64,000 bases of DNA from Cohnella cholangitidis (GTDB lineage: Bacteria > Bacillota > Bacilli > Paenibacillales > Paenibacillaceae), in assembly GCF_014107495.1 (NCBI RefSeq), contig NZ_CP041969.1:4885501-4949500 (forward strand), in the 5' to 3' direction. Shown here in pieces: positions 28,174-35,692 of the stretch (its first letter is position 1; every line of letters starts with the position of its first letter). Both the position numbers and the translations under genes were made by a program. The notes beneath the pieces are model-generated. The model saw nothing but the letters and a program-made list of their open reading frames with translations, was not told the origin of the DNA and did no database searches.

Positions 28174-29046
28174 TTAGCCCTTGACCGATCCGACCGTTAA
28201 CCCGGCGACGAAGAAGCGCTGCAACAGCGGGTAGAGAATGATGATCGGCAGCGTCGACGTAATGATGACCGCCGATTTGATCGACATGGCGATCGTGCTC
28301 TTGTCGGCCGCTCCGGCTCCGTCTCCGACCATGGCCGTTCCGTTGACGATATTGCGCAGGAAAAGCATGACCGGATATTGATTCGTATTGAGATAGATCA
28401 GGCCGTTAAACCAGTCGTTCCAGAAGAAGACGGCGGTGTACAAACCGATCGTGGCCAGCGCGGGCGTGGACAGAGGCAGGATCACCCGCTGCAATATTCC
28501 GAAATAATTCAAGCCGTCGATTATGGCGGCTTCTTCTATTTCCGCCGGAATGGCCCGGAAGAAGTTGATCAGAATGATCAGGTTGAACTGGTTGATGGCG
28601 AAAGGGATCAGCATCGCCCATACCGTGCCGGTCAGGTGAAGATCGGAGATCAGCAGGTAGGTCGGGATGAGTCCGCCGGAGAAAAACATCGAGAAAACGA
28701 TGAGCATCATGACCAGCTTATGCCCCTTGAGAAATTGCTTGGACATCGCATAGGCGAACAGGGCGCTCATGAACAGGGAGATCAACGTTCCCCCGATGGT
28801 ATAGAATATCGTATTGCCGTAAGCCTTGAAGAAGTTCGGATAAGTGAAAATCTGGTTGTACGCTTCGAAGTTCAAACCGACGGGAAAGAGCGAGACTTTG
28901 TTGTTGATGATCGCGTCGGGGCTCGAAAGCGACAGTGCCAGCATATAAAGAAACGGGACGAAGCAGATCAGGACGACGACAACCATAAAACCGTTGATAA
29001 GCACGTCGCCGATCGTCAGGGGCCGATATTTTCGTTGTTTGTTCAT
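28174..29046 (-). CDS. ABC permease, LplC/YtcP type
   Basis: 290 residues with six helices (VLINGFMVVVVLICFVPFLYML and others) and an EAA loop EEAAIIDGLNYFGILQRVIL. The C-terminus YPLLQRFFVAGLTVGSVKG is a hallmark of this Firmicutes permease family. Third gene of the binding protein - permease - permease operon, 21 bases after the first permease. The operon is sandwiched between murR and anmK, so the transported compound is probably a cell-wall sugar; that is inference. Confidence 0.94.
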   Translation of the reverse strand: MNKQRKYRPLTIGDVLINGFMVVVVLICFVPFLYMLALSLSSPDAIINNKVSLFPVGLNFEAYNQIFTYPNFFKAYGNTIFYTIGGTLISLFMSALFAYAMSKQFLKGHKLVMMLIVFSMFFSGGLIPTYLLISDLHLTGTVWAMLIPFAINQFNLIILINFFRAIPAEIEEAAIIDGLNYFGILQRVILPLSTPALATIGLYTAVFFWNDWFNGLIYLNTNQYPVMLFLRNIVNGTAMVGDGAGAADKSTIAMSIKSAVIITSTLPIIILYPLLQRFFVAGLTVGSVKG

Positions 29047-29067
29047 GCGGTGCCGCTCCTTTCCGGG

Positions 29068-30026
29068 TTAGTAGATGCTTTCGCCGGACATTTTTTTGCT
29101 AAGCCAGTTGGTGCTGGATACGAGAATGACGCCGATGACTCCGCTGAACAGTCCGATGGCCGTCGCGTAGGAATAGTTCTGGTTCATGAGGCCGGTACGG
29201 TAGACAAGAGTGTCGATAATGTCGCTTACCGCGGCGTTGGACGGCGTATAGAGCAGCAGCACTTTCTCGAATCCGAGGCTCAGGAGCGAACCGACGTTCA
29301 GGATCAGCATGACCATGATCGTGGACATGATCGAAGGAATGGTCACGTAGATCACCTTCTGGAACCGGCTGGCGCCGTCGATGTCCGCCGCTTCGAACAG
29401 CTCGCGGTTGACGCCGGTAATGGCGGCCAAATAAATAATGGCGGTCCAACCCGTATATTGCCACGTTTCGGTAAGGATGTAGATCGGACGGAAGTACTGC
29501 GGTTCGTTGACGAAATAAATCGGATCCATGCCGAACAAACTGCCGAGCACCCGGTTCAGCAGCCCGGAGCTGGGGGAGAGAAGCTCGCCCAGAATCGCGA
29601 TGACGACAACCGTGGAAATAAATCGCGGCATATACGAGATGGTCTGCACGAATTTGCGGAATCTCTTCGAGCGCACTTCGTACAGCAACAAAGCGAAGAT
29701 GATCGGAATCGGGAAATTGATCAGGATGTTCCCGAACGACAGGATAAGCGTATTGTTGAAAGCGCGCCAGAAGGCCGGGTCCTGAAGAAAACGTTCGAAG
29801 TACGCCCATCCGACCACTCGGTGCCGTAAGGGCCCATGCCGGGACGGTAGCGCCGGAAAGCCAAGACGTTGCCGATGAGCGGAGCGTATTTAAACAGTAA
29901 AAAGTGGCACAAGGGCAGCAACATCATCACGTAAAGCTGCCAATAACGGCGAAAATGGCGGCTCGACGAAGAACGCGGGGTAACGTTATCGCGCGGAGAC
30001 TTGGAAACCATCGTCGTATCGGTCAT
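29068..30026 (-). pseudogene. ABC permease, LplB/YtcP-partner type, frameshifted
   Basis: First permease of the importer. The N-terminal frame (MTDTTMVSKS to YGTEW) contains the first helix (YWQLYVMMLLPLCHFLLF) and the next frame (VGWAYFERFLQDPAFWRAF onward) contains the remaining helices, the EAA-like loop (FEAADIDGASRFQKVIYVTIP) and the C-terminus TNWLSKKMSGESIY. The two meet at 29814-29815, where one extra C on the plus strand gives EWVGWAYF and a continuous protein of about 319 residues. AAAGGTGA precedes ATG 30026. Confidence 0.88.
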
Positions 30027-30178
30027 AATCTTTCACCTTCTTTGCTGGGTTGAGGGAGACGGCGAAGCCGCGCGTACCCGGATGAACAAAGACCTGCCGC
30101 AAAAAAATGTCGGTCAACCCGTGACTCCATTTTTCCTGGCAGGCCTTTATTCAAGTCATTGGAATTTCCGGAATCCGT

Positions 30179-31795
30179 TTATTTTTTCAAGTTGTCGTTG
30201 TACATTTGAGTGAATTTCTCGATCTGCAGCGTCTTCATTTCTTTCACGTATTGATCCCAGTCCTTATCCAGGCTCTTCTTGCCGGTCAGGAACCCGTCGG
30301 CCCACACTTCGAACGTGTCGTAGAGAGGCGTCTGCAAGGATGCGGCTTCCTCGGCCGTCATGTCGTCGAACATCGGCGTCGGAGGAATCGCCTGAATCGG
30401 ATCTTGCATCGCGGCTACCGTAGCGTTGATCTGGCTGTAATTTTCGTCGTACTTCGTCATTTCGCGCGCGTTGACCCACACCAGCTGGGTAACGTCGGAA
30501 CCGGCGCCGTAGTTCAACTGCATCGTTTTGTAGATGCCGTTAGGAGAGTTGACGATTTCGTCGGAATACTTGATTTTGTCGCCGTCCATCGTGTAAGTTA
30601 CGCCTTCGGCGCCAAGACCCCAAATTTTCGAGCCCTCTTCGGAGAAGAAGATTTCGTCGACTTTTTTGACCAGTTGTTCGAAATCCTTGCGGTCCGCCGT
30701 TTTCTTAGGGAACATGATACCGGAACCGGTTCTGCTCTTTTGTTGGTGGTGAGCTCCCGCCGGGCCTGCGAGCGGCGGATACATTTGCAGGTCGAATCCG
30801 GCTTCCGTCGCCGCGCCTTCCACGCCGCCGATTTGGTCGTAATAGGCATAGGAAGCGAAGGACTTGCCGGTCGCGAGCTTCGTGGACCACTTGTCTCCGT
30901 CGATCGGGTCGGCCATTTCCGGATCCAGCAAACCTTCCGCGTACAGCTTGGAGAAGAACTTCATGTATTCTTTGTATTGGTCGCTGATGGCGCCCGGGAA
31001 GTAGGTTTGGTTCGCATAATCCCAGCTGAGCGTTCTGGAGCCGTCGGCGCCGTTCTTGCCTACGCTGATGCCGAAGGAAGGCATCGTCATGCGGTACAGA
31101 ACCCGCGGGCCGGCGAGAATCGTCAGCGGATAGGAATCCGGGTTTTCCGCCTTGAATTTCTTCAATACGTTGTACAGGTCGTCGAACGTTTTCGGCTCTT
31201 GGAGACTGTATTTCTCCAGCAGATCCTTTCTCAGGATCAGGCCGCCGTCGTAAAACGGCTTATCGTAAAGCGATGGCAGATAGTAGCGTTTGCCGTCCTT
31301 CAGGTTGAGATCCGCGAGATCCTTTTCCAGACCGAATTCCTTGGCTTTTGCATTGAAGTTAGGAGTCCAATCGGAGTAATCGCTGATCGGCACGATAGCG
31401 CCGTTCAAAGCCAAGGAGGCGTTCTCCCCTTTGGTGGATTGGTACAGAATAACGTCCGGCGCGTTGTTGCCGGTATTGAGCGCGAGAGAAACTTTCGTCT
31501 GGTAGTCGGCGATCGGAATGACTTCGAAATCGATATCCACGTTGAAACGTTTCTCGACTTCCTGGACGACCAGCCAATCTTCCTTGAAAGGCAGCGTCGC
31601 GTTGTCGGAGTAGAAGACGGAAAATTTCAATTTGTCTTCCGTCTTGCCGGAGTCGGTCGACGCGGGCGAGCTTGAGCTCGCGCTTGGCGACGGCGAAGCG
31701 GATTCGCCGTTGTTGTTCTTCGAACTGCATGCGGCGAGCGATGACATGACCATGATTGATGCAAGCGCGAGAGAAACGATTTTTTTCTTGGACAT
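30179..31795 (-). CDS. ABC transporter binding lipoprotein, LplA/YtcQ type
   Basis: 538 residues. Signal peptide with lipobox SSLAAC (Cys about residue 22), then a Ser/Pro-rich linker and a long family-1 binding fold (LKFSVFYSDNATLPF, PDVILYQSTKG, YYLPSLYDKPFYDGG). Proteins of this size usually bind oligosaccharides rather than monosaccharides. First gene of the operon with two permeases. It has a good promoter at 31901-31929 with a TGAAA-N5-TTTCA palindrome ten bases upstream. The neighbours (MurR, AnmK, NamZ, MurQ, NagZ) suggest muropeptide sugar or GlcNAc-MurNAc as substrate; not shown by the sequence itself. Confidence 0.94.
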   Translation of the reverse strand: MSKKKIVSLALASIMVMSSLAACSSKNNNGESASPSPSASSSSPASTDSGKTEDKLKFSVFYSDNATLPFKEDWLVVQEVEKRFNVDIDFEVIPIADYQTKVSLALNTGNNAPDVILYQSTKGENASLALNGAIVPISDYSDWTPNFNAKAKEFGLEKDLADLNLKDGKRYYLPSLYDKPFYDGGLILRKDLLEKYSLQEPKTFDDLYNVLKKFKAENPDSYPLTILAGPRVLYRMTMPSFGISVGKNGADGSRTLSWDYANQTYFPGAISDQYKEYMKFFSKLYAEGLLDPEMADPIDGDKWSTKLATGKSFASYAYYDQIGGVEGAATEAGFDLQMYPPLAGPAGAHHQQKSRTGSGIMFPKKTADRKDFEQLVKKVDEIFFSEEGSKIWGLGAEGVTYTMDGDKIKYSDEIVNSPNGIYKTMQLNYGAGSDVTQLVWVNAREMTKYDENYSQINATVAAMQDPIQAIPPTPMFDDMTAEEAASLQTPLYDTFEVWADGFLTGKKSLDKDWDQYVKEMKTLQIEKFTQMYNDNLKK

Positions 31796-31900
31796 ACGTG
31801 TGATGACCCCCCTGATTTTGATTGAAAGAAGGTTAGGCGGAACTACTTTCGAGAGCTATTCGCTGAAGGATTGGAAGCGGTTCCATTTTCCCATGAGCGA

Positions 31901-31929
31901 ATAATAACATATTTTATTTCAGTGGTCAA
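31901..31929 (-). promoter_or_regulatory. Promoter of the cell-wall-sugar ABC operon
   Basis: On the minus strand TTGACC (31924-31929), a 17-base spacer and TATTAT (31901-31906) each match five of six consensus bases. The untranslated leader to the start at 31795 is about 100 bases. Confidence 0.7.
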
Positions 31930-31939
31930 CGATGTTTTC

Positions 31940-31954
31940 TGAAACTTTATTTCA
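31940..31954. promoter_or_regulatory. Palindromic operator TGAAA-N5-TTTCA, ABC-operon side
   Basis: TGAAACTTTATTTCA is a perfect 5-base-arm palindrome ten bases upstream of the -35 box of the ABC operon. A second perfect copy is at 32042-32056. The 15-base length does not fit a CcpA site. The RpiR/MurR protein is the obvious candidate binder. Confidence 0.6.
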
Positions 31955-32041
31955 AGATTGATAAGAGATATTTTCCTTGCAATGCGGGTTATCGAGTCGG
32001 GGATGATCAAGAATTAAAAAACTAAAATTAACAATAATATA

Positions 32042-32056
32042 TGAAATATTGTTTCA
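32042..32056. promoter_or_regulatory. Palindromic operator TGAAA-N5-TTTCA, anmK side
   Basis: TGAAATATTGTTTCA has the same arms as the 31940 site and lies seven bases before the candidate -35 box of anmK. Placement just upstream of the promoter on both sides resembles an activator site rather than a simple road-block. Confidence 0.6.
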
Positions 32057-32063
32057 AATATGA

Positions 32064-32093
32064 TTGACGAGTTTGCGGGCGGCGGAATAAGAT
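32064..32093 (+). promoter_or_regulatory. Candidate promoter of anmK-namZ-murK
   Basis: TTGACG (five of six matches) and TAAGAT (four of six) are separated by 18 bases, about 75 bases before the anmK start. The weaker -10 fits a regulated promoter. Confidence 0.5.
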
Positions 32094-32168
32094 TAACCTC
32101 AGAAATATACAGAGAAGAGCGTCTGAGGGGTTAGAACGGAACTCCGAAACAGGAGGAGGAGAATGGGA

Positions 32169-33365
32169 ATGATGAGCTCGAATAAGCATTTTAATAGTCG
32201 CCGTTACGCCGTGGGCTTGATGTCGGGAACTTCCGTGGACGGCATTGACGCCGCGGCGATAGAGATCGTCGATGGAGTTGCCGGAGAACGGCCGCAAACC
32301 AAATTGCTTGCCTTCGAGAATATGAGTTATCCGGTAGCCGTACGGGAAGAGATTTTCGCGTTATTCGATCCGAAGACGGCCACGGTAGACCGAGTAGGAC
32401 GCATGAACGTATTGCTAGGCGAGCTGTATGCGAAGGCGGCGCTATCCGTGATCGCCAAAGCCGGACTCGTAACGGAAGATATCGCGGTGATCGGTTCGCA
32501 CGGACAGACGATCTATCATTCTCCGGAAGCTCAACCCTGGGAGGATCTCGACTTGCGATATACGGTACAGATCGGCGAAGGAGCCGTTATCGCGGCGAGA
32601 ACGGGCATCCCTTGCGTCTCCGACTTTCGCCCGGCCGATATGGCCGTAGGCGGACAAGGAGCGCCGCTCGTTCCATTTACGGAATACTTGCTCTATCGTG
32701 AGTTAGATCGGACCCTATTGTTGCAAAATATCGGCGGTATCGGCAATATAACGGTTCTCCCCGCTAACGGATCTCCCGAACAGGTATACGCTTTCGATAC
32801 CGGTCCGGGAAATATGCTGATCGACGGAGCGGTAGCGCGCCTGTATCCCGGACGAACGATGGATACGGGCGGGGAGATCGCCCGAGAAGGCAGCGTGCAT
32901 TCCGGCCTGCTGGAACGATTGCAGCAAGAGGAATATTACAGGCTTCCGTTGCCGAAATCGACGGGAAGAGAGCTATTCGGCTCATCCTACGTCGATGGAT
33001 TGCTTCGTTACGGACAGGAGTATCGGTTGTCTTCGAACGATCTGATCGCTACGGTGACGAAGCTTACGGCTTGGTCGATCGGCGAAGGGTATCGCCGATT
33101 TATTCGGGATTGCAATCCGGCGGAAGCGATGATCGTCGGCGGAGGAGGAAGCTATAATCCCGTGCTGATGGCATATATCGAGCAGGAATTTGAGCCGATG
33201 GGCGTTAAGGTGCTGACCCAAGAAGACGTCGGACTGAACAGCGACGCCAAAGAGGCGATCGCCTTCGCTTTGCTTGCCGATTACGCATTGGCCGGACGGC
33301 CGAACAACCTTCCGAACGTGACGGGGGCGAGGCGGCCAACGGTTCTAGGTAAAATATCATACTAA
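32169..33365 (+). CDS. anmK: Anhydro-N-acetylmuramic acid kinase AnmK
   Basis: Cytosolic kinase of about 398 residues that opens the 1,6-anhydro ring of anhMurNAc while phosphorylating it, giving MurNAc-6-phosphate, the substrate of MurQ. Signatures seen: GLMSGTSVDGIDAA at the N-terminus (phosphate-binding), NIGGIGNIT, FDTGPGNMLIDG and VVGGGGSYN-like IVGGGGSYNP. ATG 32169 lies eight bases after AGGAGGAGGAG; ATG 32163 is too close to it. First gene of a plus-strand operon with namZ and a murK-like kinase. Confidence 0.96.
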   Translation: MMSSNKHFNSRRYAVGLMSGTSVDGIDAAAIEIVDGVAGERPQTKLLAFENMSYPVAVREEIFALFDPKTATVDRVGRMNVLLGELYAKAALSVIAKAGLVTEDIAVIGSHGQTIYHSPEAQPWEDLDLRYTVQIGEGAVIAARTGIPCVSDFRPADMAVGGQGAPLVPFTEYLLYRELDRTLLLQNIGGIGNITVLPANGSPEQVYAFDTGPGNMLIDGAVARLYPGRTMDTGGEIAREGSVHSGLLERLQQEEYYRLPLPKSTGRELFGSSYVDGLLRYGQEYRLSSNDLIATVTKLTAWSIGEGYRRFIRDCNPAEAMIVGGGGSYNPVLMAYIEQEFEPMGVKVLTQEDVGLNSDAKEAIAFALLADYALAGRPNNLPNVTGARRPTVLGKISY

Positions 33366-33387
33366 ATTGTAGAGGAGCCAAGTCGCC

Positions 33388-34533
33388 ATGAAGATCCGAA
33401 ACGGCATCGACTGCATTTCCGAATACGGCCATCTATTCGAAGGGAAGCGCGTGGGACTCATTACGTCGCCGACAGGCTTAAACTCCGACTTCGTATCCAC
33501 GATTCGAATCTTGCATGAGAAGCATCAATTAGCCGCGATGTTCTCTCCCGAGCACGGCGTACGCGGAGATCAACAGGCTGGCGCTCTAGTGGACACTTAT
33601 GAGGATCCGATCACGGGCGTCCCCGTATACAGCTTGTACCGTCAAGATTCCAAGCGGCTTACGCCGGAGATGCTGGATGCGGTGGACGTTGTCGTATACG
33701 ACATTCAGGACGTCGGGGTCAGGTATTATACGTTTATCTACACGATGCTCTACGCCTTGGAAGATTGCGCGAAAGCGGGCAAGGAATTCGTCGTGCTCGA
33801 TCGGATCAATCCGTTGGACGGCATGACTGTCGAAGGAAATATTCTTAAGCCCGGCTACCGGTCGTTCGTCGGCAACTATCCTCTAACCGTACGATATGGG
33901 CTGACAGCCGGCGAAGTAGCGACGATGGCTAACGAGCAAATGGATTGGAACGGAAAGCTGAGCGTCGTAAGGTGCGAAGGCTGGGAACGGAACATGCTGT
34001 TTCCCGATACCGGCCGCATTTGGGTGCAGCCGTCCATGGGGCTTCCGCGGTTTGAAGCGGCGCTGCTATATTCGGGTACCTGCTTGTTCGAAGGCACGAA
34101 TCTATCGGAAGGAAGAGGAACGACCTCGCCATTCGAAATGATAGGAGCGCCTTTCATAAACGCCGAGCGGCTGGCGGACGAGATGAACCGCAAGAAGCTG
34201 CCGGGAGTTATCTTTCGTCCCGTCTTTTTCAAGCCGACCTTCTCCAAGTATCAAGACGAGCTGTGCCGCGGCGTCCAAGTTCACGTAACGAATGCGCGAG
34301 CCGTTCGCGCCTTGGAGACGGGAGTCCATTTGATGTTTACGATCAAGCAGAGTTACGAGGAGTTTGCTTTCCTGCCGCCGATCAAGGAGAATAGCAGGCC
34401 TTTCATCGATTTGTTGGGAGGCGACCGGTTATATCGGGACTCCGAACCAGCGGACGTACCGGTCATGCTGGCGCAATTCCGGGCGGAAAGCGAAGCGTTC
34501 GCGAAGCTTAAGGAGCGCTATCATCTTTATTAG
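33388..34533 (+). CDS. namZ: NamZ-like exo-beta-N-acetylmuramidase (GH171, DUF1343)
   Basis: 381 residues, the whole length being the DUF1343 family (YbbC of Bacillus subtilis, now NamZ), which removes terminal MurNAc from peptidoglycan fragments. Typical motifs: RVGLITSPTGLN, FSPEHGVRGDQQAG, VVYDIQDVGVRYYTFIYTM, VLDRINPLDG, FEGTNLSEGRGTTSPFE. It starts MKIRNGIDCISEYG with no signal peptide, so it is predicted to be cytosolic, in contrast to the exported Bacillus enzyme. It follows anmK by 22 bases with GAGGAG before the ATG. Substrate is likely imported MurNAc-containing disaccharide or fragments. Confidence 0.9.
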   Translation: MKIRNGIDCISEYGHLFEGKRVGLITSPTGLNSDFVSTIRILHEKHQLAAMFSPEHGVRGDQQAGALVDTYEDPITGVPVYSLYRQDSKRLTPEMLDAVDVVVYDIQDVGVRYYTFIYTMLYALEDCAKAGKEFVVLDRINPLDGMTVEGNILKPGYRSFVGNYPLTVRYGLTAGEVATMANEQMDWNGKLSVVRCEGWERNMLFPDTGRIWVQPSMGLPRFEAALLYSGTCLFEGTNLSEGRGTTSPFEMIGAPFINAERLADEMNRKKLPGVIFRPVFFKPTFSKYQDELCRGVQVHVTNARAVRALETGVHLMFTIKQSYEEFAFLPPIKENSRPFIDLLGGDRLYRDSEPADVPVMLAQFRAESEAFAKLKERYHLY

Positions 34534-34614
34534 CGGAGAGGTCGAGGAGAAGCGACTCGGGAATCCGTGTCCCAATATGAGCCTTGCGCGGCTCGGATAA
34601 GGAAGTGACCAGCG

Positions 34615-35525
34615 ATGAGATACGTAGCCGGCATGGATGGCGGCGGAACTAAAACCGCGGTGATTATCGCCGATGAGCGGGGTACCGAGGTACATGCCTT
34701 TAATTCCGGGCCGATTAATTATAACGGGCAGGACGAAGAAAGCATCCGCCGCAGTTTCGCGGAGATGTTCGAGACGATCTGCCGGGTTTGCGGCGGGTTG
34801 GAGCATTGCGCGCAATTGTGCATCGGAGCGGCCGGCGTCAGCAATCCGGCGGTCGTTTCCCGATTGACATCCCTTGCGCGGGAGTGCGGTTACCGGGGAG
34901 GAATCCTCGTTACGGGCGATCATGAAACGGCGCTGCGCGGCGCGTTGGATAGCCCGTACGGCATCATTCTGATCGCCGGTACCGGATCCATTTGTTACGG
35001 GATGAACGAATCCGGCTTGACTCATCGCGCCGGCGGCTGCGGATATCTCATCGATGACGAGGGCAGCGGTTACAGCATCGGCCGGGAACTCGCCGCGGCC
35101 GTCGCGAGAGCGAACGACGGCCGGATACCGCCTACCGCGATAACCGGACTCGTATACGGACGGTTGGGGATTGATTCGGTCCGTGAACTCGTCGGTTTCG
35201 TGCACGATAAGCGGACCAACAAGAAGGACATCGCCGCTCTGGCCCCCTTGTTGTCGGAAGCTTGCGCGCTCGGCGACGAGGCTGCGCTCGCCATCGCTCG
35301 CCGGAGCGCGGAGGCATTGTGCGAATTGGTCCATCCCGTCGTTGAAAGGCTGGGTCAACGGAGCGGAAATCTCGCCTGGCCGGGAGCGTCTTGCTCCATA
35401 ACGGGTTCGTGAGGTCCGAATTGATCGGGTTGTTAAAGCAGGATTATCCGGATTTGGACGTATTTCCCGCTAAGAGAGAGGCGGCTTTGGGCGCCGTTCA
35501 AATCGCGTTGGAACAATTGCGCTAG
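34615..35525 (+). pseudogene. MurK/NagK-like amino-sugar kinase (BadF/BadG fold), frameshifted
   Basis: Kinase of the ASKHA fold that probably phosphorylates GlcNAc and/or MurNAc released by NagZ and NamZ, replacing PTS phosphorylation. Motifs: GMDGGGTKTAVII (phosphate 1), LCIGAAGVSNP, LIAGTGSICYGMN (phosphate 2), HRAGGCGYLIDDEGSGYSIG. The first frame ends at 35412 with an unrelated tail; in the neighbouring frame LAGSVLLHNGFVRSELIG and a normal C-terminus run to 35525. Adding one C at 35375-35376 joins them (LALAGSVLLHN), giving about 303 residues. Third gene of the anmK-namZ operon. Confidence 0.85.
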
Positions 35526-35557
35526 CATTCACGGGATATATCGTATAGATCTTAATT

Positions 35558-35594
35558 GGCCATGATAAGCTGTTCTCAGCTCTCATGGCCTTTG
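35558..35594 (+). terminator. Rho-independent terminator
   Basis: GGCCATGATAAGCTG / CAGCTCTCATGGCC hairpin followed by TTTGTT, just after the murK-like gene. It closes the amino-sugar salvage operon. Confidence 0.8.
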
Positions 35595-35692
35595 TTCATG
35601 CTGCACATATCGTGCAATCTTGTCGGGATTTGTTGTTTGATAATGTGATACTATAGATAAACCAGATCTTACCAATGTACGGAGATGAAGCA

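Noticed and set aside
28378-29829. A 483-codon open frame on the plus strand
   Set aside because: It lies antisense to the two ABC permease genes, its product is rich in Arg, Asp and Gln in a pattern typical of mirror frames, and it has no ribosome site or domain.
30206-31675. A 489-codon open frame on the plus strand
   Set aside because: It is entirely antisense to the LplA-type binding-protein gene, which has a lipobox and a family match; the opposite frame is open only because of codon bias.
31940-32056. The two palindromes read as CcpA (cre) sites
   Set aside because: They are 15 bases long with a central N5 and lack the CG core of the cre consensus, and they occur only in the amino-sugar locus.
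24658-35525. True gene decay of the salvage locus
   Set aside because: The frameshifts are all one-base losses at G/C runs, and the same error is found in the unrelated sbcC and AraC genes, so an artefact explains them better. Not excluded without reads.
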